NCBI RefSeq assembly: GCF_932294415.1 | Contig: NC_065538.1 | Span: 48,646,843 to 48,710,842, forward strand | Length of the DNA: 64,000 bases | Origin: Quercus robur | Lineage: Eukaryota; Streptophyta; Magnoliopsida; Fagales; Fagaceae | Reading direction: 5' to 3' | Translations under genes and position numbers: made by a program | In this document: piece by piece, positions 45,613 through 56,706 of the stretch | Layout: every line of letters starts with the position of its first letter | Numbering within the stretch: position 1 is the stretch's first letter | Notes under the pieces: model-generated | Told to the model about the DNA's origin: nothing | Databases searched by the model: none | The model's input: the letters and a program-made list of their open reading frames with translations, nothing else

Positions 45613-45740
45613 TAGGGTGAGCCTAGCTGTCAATCACTTCATGGCAAAAATCCTTAGCTCCCACCCCTTCGTGACAAAACCGTGAGGGACTGGCTCCCCA
45701 AAGCGGACAAATACCGATTGGTGTGAGTCGTGTACCCACA

Positions 45741-47150
45741 TTCTTGATTGACAAAAATACCCATGTGCATGTGCATATGGGTTTACTTTATTATTTTTTT
45801 CTTCTCCCCTAGTGTTGCCATTTTTTTTTGGGCCTGGCGCCTTTTTCCCCCCTCTTCTAGATAGTAACGTTGCCCTTCTTTCTTCTTCTTCTTTTTTTTT
45901 TTTTTTTTTTTTTCCTTATTTTTTTAATTTAATTTTCTAGGGTCTGGGGGTGATATTTTTTGTTTTATTTTATTTTTTTGTTTTTTAACTAGACATGATT
46001 TATTTTTGGGACATGATTTTTTTTTTTTAATAAATTTGGGTGATTGCTCTTTTTTGTGGTTATTTGCAACTTTTTTTTGTTTTTTTTTGTTTTAAGTAGG
46101 CATTATTCTTTAACAAGGGTATATGAGTAAATTTATTTAAACTCATTTTTTCCATCCCTCCACTTTTCTACTCTCAACCAAACAAAAATGAGAGAAAATA
46201 AAATCTTTTATATTCTCCTACTTTTCCACTTCTCCAACCAAACGAATCTTAAGGCTATAATTCTCATTAAATAAATTAACATGGTCAATTTTGAAAATTT
46301 AATTGTTAAATTGCATGTTCTTTAATCTTTATGTTCTTAAAACGTATGTCAAATTTCATGTCAATCATATGTTATCTACTTTTGATCCATAAATTTATTT
46401 TTTATGTACAATTTTAGACTACAAAAACTTGAAATTTAAAGATTTGATTGATGACATAGCTATTAAATTTTTATCTTCTTGAAATTTTGCAAATATGGAG
46501 GATATAAGAAGAAAATATATTTATTTGTGGATTTTTCAAAATTCATGTACAATAAAAAAAAGTATTGAGTAGAATTATATCCTTAGTTTACAACTAAGTT
46601 TGTTACCAAATTTTGTCCAAAATTTAATTATGTTGGGCCTAAAAAAAATTAAGGGTGGTTACAAATATTTTTTAAGGATTAGAAAATCATAAATTTTTAA
46701 AATTTATATATAATAAAAAAAATTTCAGGTTAGGGTGTTCCTATGGCCACCATGAACTGAATGTAGAGTCGCCAGTGAGTAGAGACCTCATGTAGTAAAG
46801 CATAAGGTTCTGCCATATGGTACATTCTTTGATATTTTATTTATTTAGTTTATTGAATTAGCCAATGATATAAATGCATATATTAAATATTTATAGTTGT
46901 GCATTAATTATTTATACTAAATTAATTTATATGGTTATTTTTATAAAATTTATATAAAAATATTTTTATTTAGAATAATAATAATTGATTTAAAATATGG
47001 CATTCTTCCTCAAGATTTAAAATATTCAATAAATAAATTTTTGTATTAATTGTTTTAAGTGGTGCACTAATTATTTAAGTATTATGAAATTTCGATGTTA
47101 TTTTTTCTAAGATTTATATGAGAAAAAATTCATTTAATTTAGTTGCTTTT
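45741..47150. other. AT-rich intergenic region; no gene
   Basis: T-rich runs and simple AT sequence. No feature is supported. Confidence 0.55.
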
Positions 47151-47505
47151 AAAACAGTTGAAACAAATTAGAACAAAAGGAAAAAAAATGACACATAATC
47201 AAAATGTTTAAAAAATTATTGAAGAATATTTACATTTTTATTTTATCAAAACGATATTTGGATTCTTGAATAGGTATGAAACATGCCTATATCAATCATT
47301 ATATCATACAATTTTTAAAATTTTAAAACAATTGAAACAAATTAGAACAAAAGGAAAAAAAATGACACACAATCAAAATGTATTAAAAAATTATTGAAGA
47401 ATATTTGCATTTTTATTTTATCAAAATGATATTTGGATTATTGAATAGGCATGAAACATGCCTATATATCAATCACTATGTCATACAATTTTTAAATTTT
47501 TAAAC
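47151..47505 (+). repeat. Imperfect tandem duplication, 174-bp period
   Basis: aaaaca(g/a)ttgaaacaaatt begins at 47151 and again at 47325. The shared block includes gatatttggatt and gaaacatgcctatat. The copies differ at several sites, so this duplication is older than the one at 37223. A ~60-T run follows at 47537-47580. Confidence 0.85.
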
Positions 47506-47534
47506 ACATATTGTATTTTCAAATCACACTTATC

Positions 47535-47580
<46 letters not shown>

Positions 47581-48037
47581 CTATTAGTAACGTTAGCATT
47601 TTTCATTCACTACTTAATCGTATGAACTAATTTTATACAATACCAAAAAGTTCTGTACTAGATTAGCGCATTTAAAAAGTTAAAGACCAAATTGACTTAC
47701 AACAAAAAAGTTAAGGACTAAATTTGTAATTTACCTCAATTTTATTACTAGGCAATTGGAACGCATGACAAGCATGCACCAATTTTAAAATTAGAAGTCT
47801 TTTATTTATCTATTACTATTTAGTTATTATTATTACGCAATTGGAATTCATGTGAAGCGTGCATCAATCTATTAACTAATAGTTGTTTTCAATTAAATAC
47901 ATAAAATTATGTATATTTATTTTAAAATTTTATTCAGATCTCATTTTTAATCAATTAATAGTAATGATCACACTACGAGGAATGGTAGTAAGGATATGTA
48001 TGTAACCCGTAAATATTTCTTCCTAGGTACTTTCACG

Positions 48038-48432
48038 TAAGATCAAAGGCGAAAATGGGTAATTACCCATAAAAACGTAACTATTCAGTTAGTTGGCCGG
48101 GTTTTGAAAGAATTTGGGAAACTAGCAACTCGAGCCTCAGAGGCTCGATTTTGGGCCTTTAAATCGAGCCTCTGAGGCTCGATTTTCATGGGTTATTTCT
48201 CTCTGACGTGGCAATTTATCCAGGTGGTGTCTACATGGAAATCGAGTCTCTAAAACTCGATTTCCAACCCAAAAATAAAATATTAATAACCCAAATGCAG
48301 AATCAGCGGAAAAAACGCAGAAAGAAAGAAAAAAAAAAAGAAAGAGAAGAAGAAGAAGAAGACGCGACCCAGGTCGCCCCGCGCGACCAGGTCGCCGCGC
48401 GACCCAGGTCGCCACGCGACCCATTCTTCTCT

Positions 48433-48480
<48 letters not shown>

Positions 48481-48770
48481 CCTTCCTTCTCTGATGAACA
48501 AGTTGATGAACAAGTTGTAGTGGTTTTTGTTTTCTTTTCATATGTAAATCGAGTCTCAGATACTCGATTTCCATTCAGACGCCACCTGGAAAATTTGCCA
48601 GGTCAGATGCGAACGACTGATGAAAATCGAGCCTTAAAAACTCGATTTAGAGCCCAAAATCGAGCCTTTAAGGCTCGAGTTGCTAAATTCCCAAATTCTT
48701 TCCAAACCCGGCCAACTAACTGAATAGTTACGTTTTTATGGGTAATTACCCATTTTCGCCTAAGATCAAA
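48038..48770. mobile_element. Mutator-like MITE with ~110-bp TIRs and a 10-bp target duplication
   Basis: The element proper is 48048-48760 (713 bp), starting ggcgaaaatgggtaattacc and ending with its inverse. An identical taagatcaaa lies on each side (48038-48047 and 48761-48770). Long TIRs and 9-10 bp duplications are typical of Mutator elements. The TIRs contain perfect palindromic words (aatcgagcctctgaggctcg). The interior has purine tracts, gcgacccaggtcgc repeats and a poly-T run, and no transposase. Confidence 0.85.
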
Positions 48771-49454
48771 TAATTTCTGTGTTAGGAACTAACCTTATCT
48801 CACACCGTAGAGTTGACTTCTTGTTAGTCATTATTTATTTATGTTCAAACTTTCCATTCATCCCAATTTAGGATTTATGTGTCTACCAATCACTAACATA
48901 GATAAAAATGTGTTAAAATCTATGTACCTAAAAATGAATCCGAAATATTAGTAAAGTTATCTTTTTGGAACTATATCTCATAACACTCTTATCTATTTTG
49001 GTAATTAGCAAAACATAAACCTCAAATTTAGATAAATAAAAAAGTTTTGAAATTTATTTATAATAAAAAAACCCTCAAAGCACGCACGTGAGATGAGTAT
49101 GAGAGCAATAGATGTATAGCTTACATATTAAGTATTAACCATGCACCAATCTTAGTCCCATGTCATATTCAAAAAAAATGTCATATACGTCAAGAGAACC
49201 CCCATAATTAATTAGTGTACATGACTACAAGGGCACGAGTCAATCAATCCCACGTGGTTCAAGAGATGCATCCGACGGCTTAAAGTAGTCTCCAAGCGTA
49301 ACCAAATCAATAACAACCGTTATTTTTTCTAAGTCGGCACAAAAAGGTGTCGTTAGGTCTTTTCTTCCACTAACTATATATTTCTCCAAAAACCTTCTCA
49401 GAAACAGTACCAGTGTACCACAACACAACAAAATCCACTCAATTTCTCTCAAAC

Positions 49455-49489
<35 letters not shown>

Positions 49490-49516
49490 TCTCCCTCTCT
49501 TGAAAGTTAAACTGTA
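48771..49516. other. 5' flank of the Agenet gene
   Basis: No gene is seen before 49373. A TATA-like ctatatat lies at 49374-49381 and a CT microsatellite at 49457-49500 in the presumed 5' UTR. Confidence 0.5.
49457..49500 (+). repeat. CT microsatellite in the probable 5' UTR of the Agenet gene
   Basis: About 44 bp of (CT)n with a few interruptions, ending 16 bp before the ATG. Confidence 0.8.
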
Positions 49517-50919
49517 ATGGCGTTTCGGATCTTAGAAAACGTTGAAATATGCAAGAAACAAGAGGGTTTCTTGGGGTCTTATTACAGCGGGAAGGTTTTG
49601 GCTGTTGTTGGAATAAATCGGTACATAGTGCGATACGAAACCCGGTGGGCTGAATGTAAGACAAGGCAGTTGAGTGAAGTGGTTGATGCCGATGAAGTTA
49701 GGCCTTTGCCACCGACTATTTCATGCACCAACTTCTCCATGTCCGACAAGATTGATGCGTATGTGAATAATGCTTGGTGGGTCGCAAAGGTTGTGCAGAG
49801 ACTTGATGATGTTCGTTACTTTGTGCGCTTGGACGCTAATGGAACTGAGTTTCAACTCCCTTCACATAAACTTAGGATTCATCTTGATTGGCAAGATGGG
49901 AGATGGGTTTTGCCCCCCAATGCCAATACCAATACCAATACCATTGCCAATAGGTATGTGGGTTAATCAATTTTTCTTGTTTTCCATTTGATATTTATAT
50001 ATACATATATATGCATTTGTTACTCAATTTGCTTAATTTCTTTGGGGTTTTCTTAATAGGTTGCTTGTTTGTTTGTTTGTTTTAATTATTATTATTTTTT
50101 TTTTAATTTCTTTTGGGTTTTCTCTCATGTTTATCTTTTCTTGATTGACTTGTTTGAGTCTTTCTTTGAAACTTCTAAGATCTTATTCTAAGATCACAAT
50201 CTTTACTACACAATTTCTTGTCACTTTTTTATGTGGCCGATTGTGATTGACTTTTTATTATTTTTACATAAATCCATTATTTTATCTCCACAACTAATGT
50301 TGTGGCAAATAGTGTGTGAAAAAGTGTGGCCCTAAAATTATTAGTTTAAATTATTTTAAATTGCTTGTATCACTTTGACTTTGGTAGTTTTCTAGTATAT
50401 TCTTCTCTCTCTTTTTTTTATCCTTCTTTTCTCTATATTAAAATTTGAAATCCATGCCAAGACGTATGTTTCAAGTAGCATATATACACGCTATATTTCA
50501 CTTTGGATGCTAATAAACTTTGGGTAAATCTCATGTATATTACCTTAATTAGAAATGTATTATGCAATTATGTATTGAATTTCTTCTATAAAAAAATTTA
50601 TCTCAATTTAATTAACGAATCTAATTGTCTTATAAACAGTCAATTAAGTTGATATTGTTGAAAAAAAAAATGTTATACAATTAATTTGTCCCCAAAAAAA
50701 AAAAATGCTAATAAAAAATTCTATCTTTTGAAAAGAAAAAGTCCCATTCACATATCTAATATTGTCCTATGATTTTCATTAATTTCTTGGTAGGATCCTA
50801 AATTAGAATTCTGTTATCATATGTTTTATTCAACTAGATTGATTATTTTTTTCAGGAATAAAGAAAGTGCTTCTTTAAATTACTCTTGTGGATCATTAAC
50901 TTTCTTCTTGAGTCAGTAA
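49517..50919 (+). CDS. Short tandem-Agenet (plant Tudor-like) domain protein
   Basis: Exon 1 (49517-49953) encodes two consecutive Agenet modules: residues about 5-66 (VEICKKQEGFLGSYYSGKVL ... RYIVRYE ... EVVDADEVRPLPP) and about 72-135 (SMSDKIDAYVNNAWWVAKVV ... YFVRLDANGTEFQLPSHKLR ... DWQDGRWV). Such Tudor-like folds bind histone tails or other peptides in plant nuclei, and occur in DUF724 and related proteins. A donor GT follows at 49954. I infer a second exon 50856-50919 after the acceptor ttcag, giving 166 residues in total. Without splicing the frame ends after three more residues (149 aa). A further exon elsewhere cannot be excluded. The protein is short for the family, with an Asn/Thr repeat (NANTNTNTIAN) after the domains. 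Confidence 0.8.
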
Positions 50920-53900
50920 TTCCAGAGTTTTGCTTCCCACTTTGTATTTACTTCTGAATTGGCAGTGGAGTACTGGATAGTTGAATTAACCAAATATGTG
51001 TAGTTGACCATTGTAGAGTTTAATTAGAGTGTAGACATGCATATGCAGCATGCATGAAGCAGAAGGGCCTCAATTTGACCTGAGGGCCGAAAAGGGTAAA
51101 TAAAAAAAATTGAAAAATTGAATCAATATCATTGCACCACAGACCAAAGAGAATCTAATTCTTTAGCCCAATTAATTCCGGACCAGCTCTACCTAATTGA
51201 ACCCACATCTTAGTATTGAAGCGTTTAATTGGTTTTATTCTTATGAACCAAAGGTTGTTGAGTTTGCAAATCCGAGGTTCCATATTTGATGGGTTGGATT
51301 GGTTGACTTGAGACACACTTTTTTTTGGCACTGATCGATAAAGACTAAAAGTGCCTTCTTTACTCATCTACCATCGATGCACCAATAATTTAACATTTGT
51401 CATTTTCCTTATCATTTTATTTGCATTGTTTATTTATCAAATATTCTCTGTGTACGATTTATAACTTGGATTTTAGTTAGGCCTTCCTCTTAATTAACCA
51501 AAATTTATTGGTGACTTTTTTGGTCAGGCCTTGAAACAAGTGATATATATAAGCCAAGCAAATACAGGCGAGCATTGACTTCGTATATATTAGGACTTCC
51601 ATCATCAAAATTTTCCTTTCCATATCTTTCACAGATCTATGACAATATGGGCTTGTCTGATACGTGTTGGTTTAGAAGTTAAAACTCATTCTAATGTAGT
51701 AATTCAGATTCTTCAGAATTTCTGTCTAGAATTATTACTCATTAGATTATAGGGTTTTTTTTTTTTTGAATGGAATGTCTTTTTTACTCCCGATATATAA
51801 ATAAATATATATATTAACTGAATATCAAGATGAAGATTATGCTTAGGCAATTGATAATTGAAAGTGGATATTTTACTTCTAGAATGTCCATGTGAACATA
51901 TAATTATAGGTTCGCTTTTCAACATTTCAGTAAAATTTCCTCCACAGATGTTTGCCTTTAAATAGAAAAAAAAGAAGAAGCGATATTCATGTGCTAAAAT
52001 ATGACTGGTCCTGTTAGCTAATATGTGGTGAAGATTGTCCTCTTATTCAAAATGCTTTATTCTTGATCATTCATTGCAGCACTTTAAGCAATAATTTCAA
52101 AAATTCAAATTTGTCAATTTTTTGATAGCGGCATCATTTTGTTCTCCAATTCTCAATTATTCCAGTACTTAACAATGGCCTTTATGGAAGCACAATAATC
52201 TGTAGAATCTCATTAATTCACGCACTTGATATCATATGACACCGTGGTGATTAATTGCCATTTTGTCATATTAATCGGAGATTAACTTCGTTCTTCAATT
52301 GATTAAGAGATTGCAATTGTTAGACCAAAGGCATGTCTAGAATAAAGTTGGCCTTTTCTTTATCGCATATGAATTGGCTTTCCATTAGTGCATCATTCTT
52401 GTCACAGAATCTCATGCTTGTGCTCTGATATGATACCCCGTTGTAAAGTTTGTATTGTGATTTTTTAACCTTGTAGTGATTGCCACAATTGATGTTAAAT
52501 TAATTAATGAATGAGATATTACTTGATTTTAATTGATAAAGATCCCCAATTTCAAGATAAGGGCATCTACAAAAGCAAAAGTTAATTATGTTCCAAACCA
52601 TTCATATCTCTTTTAACCAAAAAAAAAAAAAAAAACATATATGTTATATAGATTGGCTATTGCAATTTTTTATAAAGAACTATTATTAGAAGTGAACACT
52701 ATAAATTGAAACTCTCTAAAAAAAAGAAAAACTAGCTTCTGCAATTTGATTTGTAATACTTTCTAGCTAGTTTCTGCTCTCATAGGCAAATTTTAATTAA
52801 GGAAAGCAATTAAGCAAACCCGATTTTAGTCATCTCAAATGTAGTTTAGAAAGAAATTAAATAAAGCATCGTGTAAAACTCAAGGGTATTGGGCTCGGTT
52901 GGCAACTTGGCAGTCACTTCTATGCTAAAATTACAGCAAGCATAAAAAAAAATTCAGTTCATTTTTCACAAACCAGTGCAAGTACTGCTTCAGTATTCTC
53001 AAAAGCAGCACCATTTACACTAAAACTAAACTCAGTTGAAACGAATCAACATTTTGATATCCCCAATCGTTACCGATAAAGTTCTATTAACATGAAAAAA
53101 AGGAAAGGAATAGTTGGAGAGTGAAAGGGTAAGAACACATCAAGATCATCGTGGTTCAGCGTTTACCATTTAAATATCATAATCAACGTGTCACGAAAAC
53201 TATGTATTATCAAAGACAAATGCAATATGCAATTTGATGATAGAAATTCCTTCAATTAATATCGATCACATCTTTAATTCTAGACATAATTTTCAATGAA
53301 TCTAGCAACAACTTGTACAAAGCAATTCAATTGTTGACGCGTAATTGAGTCTACACTCCTGACAAGATCCCAGTAAAAGTAAAAGAACAACTAAAAAGAC
53401 AAAATACAATGATGAAATGATGATGTCAAATTACTGGTATGTGTTTGTGGCTTAATGGCTTTGTGTGGTATGGGTCACGGGGTTTCTTTGGTGTCCTATT
53501 TTAAAATACAAGAAGCATAATAAAATGCATAAGTTCGACTTCCTTATCTAAACTTATTACAGCCTCCTCAGCCTCACTTTTGTTCTTTATACGACATGAA
53601 GAAATTAAAATAAATAAATAAATCCTCAATCCATAAATGGAACTCTCCAAAATGACATGTAATTTAACGAAACAAAATAAACATAACAATTTCCTTACAC
53701 TGCTTTTAGGTGGATAATTTGTATTGAAAGTATTCAAAGTCAACATTCCTTGTAAGGCTATAAACAAGTCAAGTCGAGTATTAAGAGTTTAGGTTTGTTT
53801 ATCAAATTTTATTTTAAATTCAAGTTGAGGTTAAACTCATCATCAAACAAAATTACATGTTTAAGTTTGCTTCATTTTTTTTATTGAGAAAACTCGAGCT

Positions 53901-54681
53901 ACTTGATAAATTCATTCTTTTCCCATAGAACTAAGTTTCGCTGTAAATCATTATAGAGCTATCTCCTATAACCCATTACATGCTATATATAAGATTATCC
54001 ATATATATTATTTAAAAAGTCACGTTTCATTAAAAAATTATTGTAATTAAAACTATATATGAATTGACTCTTTAATCGTCACATAGTAGGTTGGAAAAAG
54101 TTTAGCTTCAAACTAGTTTAAAGTCAAACTTTTTCCTTTCCTATATATAATAAAACTATGACTAAATTTTTTCACCTCTTTACAAATTTATAAATTTTTA
54201 CTATAAATGGTTTGTTTATATTATCAATAAACTACAAATAATAATTTGATCATATGAACCAATTTACAAAATTATACATTGCAATCTCAAGTCGCTATAA
54301 GTATATTTTGGACAGGTATACATATAAAAATATATAAACTTTGTCTTGGATCAAAGCAGATCGACTCACTTTGTTATTCAAAGTAAAACCATGACTAAAA
54401 GTTTTTACCACTTTCACAAATCAATGAATTTATACAATAAATTCTAGTTATAAACCCAATTTTGCCCAGCCAATCGGATCAGTAGCCTGGTGAACAGGGA
54501 CATAAGTCGGTTTAGTTGTTTAATTAGACCACTAATACAATTGAACCGGTAATATGCAACATTTTTTTGCAACCCATGCAACTGGGGCAAGTTGTTTTGA
54601 CCTAGTTAATTTTGTAATTTTGAACAAAATTACCATTATAGGCTTGTAGTACCATTTTCTAAAGTTGGAATGTAATGAAAA
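50920..54681. other. Long AT-rich intergenic region; no gene
   Basis: No coding region, RNA gene or bounded transposon is recognisable. The A/T runs and short frames on both strands have no protein features. Confidence 0.55.
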
Positions 54682-55696
54682 CTAGTCGCTAACCCGTGCG
54701 ATGCACGGGAAAACTATTAGAAAATAATAAAGCATGCATATATTAAAAGACAATTTAAGTTCATGTGTGCTTGCAAGGGATACATACCTAAATAGTTCTT
54801 GCGGTAGAAATAAAAGCCACATAGTAGTAATATATAAATCTCTTAAAACCTAAACCTAAACATAAGGACTAAATATATAAACAAACTAACCTTACAAAAA
54901 CTGAACTTTATAAGCTAAAATCTATACCGTGAGTTGTAGATCTTGAATGCTATACCGTGCGTTTAGGGCTTCCTACATCTGGAGAGAGAGAGAGTTTGCA
55001 GAAACCAAAGAAAATCTCTCTATAGCTTAAGAAACACAATATAAACCAAAGAAAATCTCTCTATAGCTTAAGAAACACAATATACTAAAATCAAAGAGAT
55101 AAAATTTTCAGAAGACAAAATATTATAGATAATTTAAAAGAATTTTTGTTTAATTCTTGAACATCGCAACTCCATAAAATTCATACTAATAATAATATTT
55201 TATGATAGCGCAGTTAGAATTTTGGTTTAATTCTTGAACACTGAATTGGAAATTGATTATATGAGTATTCAATGGTGAACAAAGTACTATGTATTAATTA
55301 ATATATAAACAAAACTAACCTTACAAAAGCTGAACTTTATAAGCTAAAATCTATACCGTGCATTATAGATTTTGAATGCTTTAGGGCTTCCTACGTCTGG
55401 AGAGAGAGAGTTTGCAGAAACCGTGGCTTTATATTTCTTAACTTGAGAGAGGGGTAAGGTTGCTAGGGTTTTGTAGATCTTGAATGCTTTAAGGCTTCCT
55501 ACGTCTGGAGAAAGAGAGAGTTTACAGAAACCGTGGTTTTATATTTCTTAACTTGAGAGAGGGGTAAGGTTGCTAGGGTTTTGAGGAGTTATAATTTTTA
55601 TTTATTTTTTATTTTTTAAATATTGTGCTGACGTGGAAAATTGTGGTGCCAGCAAAGGCTTCGGTTTTATATATATATATATATATATATAAGAGA
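54682..55696 (-). mobile_element. Non-autonomous Helitron
   Basis: Read on the minus strand, the element ends with the hairpin CCCGTGC-atc-GCACGGG (plus 54693-54709), seven bases and CTAG, followed by host T. This is the standard 3' end (hairpin then CTRR). The opposite end at 55696 reads TC at the minus-strand 5' terminus (tctcttatatat), preceded by host A. Insertion between A and T is therefore satisfied at both ends. The 1015-bp interior has no Rep/helicase. It carries a 39-40 bp tandem duplication (55002-55083) and duplicated blocks around gggcttcctacgtctggaga (55383, 55493). Confidence 0.75.
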
Positions 55697-56337
55697 TTTT
55701 ATATTGAGGTTGATTTTGGACTTTTCAAAAAAGATGGAGTTTCAAGTTTTAGCTCAAATCGTAATCCATGGGATTATAGAAATAGTGAGATATACAATAC
55801 GCACAAAACATGACTTGAGAGTTTAAGATATGCTTTTATTCCTAAAATAATAAGATTTTATTTAGTAAAGACTTGGTTAAAATTTTATGGCATCCTTTTA
55901 TTTTATATTTTTTAGTGTTGTTACTTGAGAAACCTTGAGTTTCAATTATTTTAGGTGGCTTGGTTTTTAGACTTAATTTTAATTAGCAATTTAGGTATTT
56001 TTAAAATTCAATTTACATATTTATTTATAATTTCTCAAACTTATTTTTATATTTATTCATTTATTTATTATATCTTATTTAACCTTGTGGTCCAACTAGT
56101 GATCCATTAATCAAACAAACGATCCAATGACCCAGTTCTTTGATTGGGTTAATGTCGTCTAGTCTAGGTGTAATAACTAATAAGTATATTTTTGTAAAAG
56201 TATAAATATAAAAATATTATATTATATTTTTTTAAATCAAGTCTCATGTTTATGAGTTTGTTCACAAATACATTATTATACTTGATATTGGTTTATTTAA
56301 TAGTCGAGCCTAAACTTGAGTTTAAGTTTGACTTATT
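55697..56337. other. AT-rich spacer; no gene
   Basis: Nothing recognised. Confidence 0.5.
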
Positions 56338-56706
56338 TAGAGCATTCATATCTGACTTGTTAAAAAATTTAGCTTTTAGCACTTCAAAACATTACTTTAT
56401 TTATTTTAACATGTCACTTAACAATACGCCATACATCTCATCCCATATTTATACAACCCATTAAAATAATATAAATAACTAAATAAAATAATATAAACAA
56501 CACAATAAAAAATCATTACACTATGAGAGAGGGAGAGAGAGAGTGGATAAAAAAGAATAAAACAAAATAGCAAGTTACTACTAGTAGCAACTTGCTAAAA
56601 AATTTTAGTTTTGACAATTTGAATGTAAGGTGTTTTTTATGTGTTTGTGCTGCTAAAATATATACTAGCAAATTTGGAGTTTTAGCAGATGCATGTGAAT
56701 AATCTT
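56338..56706. repeat. Probable MITE
   Basis: Left end agagcattcatatctgactt (then gttaaaa) and right end, inverted, attattcacatgcatctgct (then aaaa). It contains a GA tract and an internal caagttactactagtagcaacttg palindrome. The TIRs are imperfect and the target duplication is unclear. Confidence 0.4.

Larger units (their letters stand above)
45326..45740. mobile_element. 415-bp near-perfect palindrome carrying two convergent snRNA-type promoters
   Basis: Arms of about 205 bp are almost exact reverse complements, starting tgtgggtacacgactcacac and meeting at agcacatgtgct (45529-45540) with no spacer. Each arm contains GTCCCACATCG (45454-45464 plus; 45602-45612 minus), an exact match to the plant snRNA upstream sequence element RTCCCACATCG. 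This is followed about 24 bp later by a TATA motif (tttataaac, 45489-45497 plus; tttataagc, 45572-45580 minus). Transcription from both would converge on the palindrome centre. No snRNA body is recognised. I classify it as a fold-back element of unknown family. Confidence 0.75.

Noticed and set aside
48137..48723. ORFs of 145 and 171 codons over the Mutator-like MITE
   Set aside because: They run through poly-A/poly-T tracts and the TIRs, giving poly-Lys or poly-Phe products on opposite strands.
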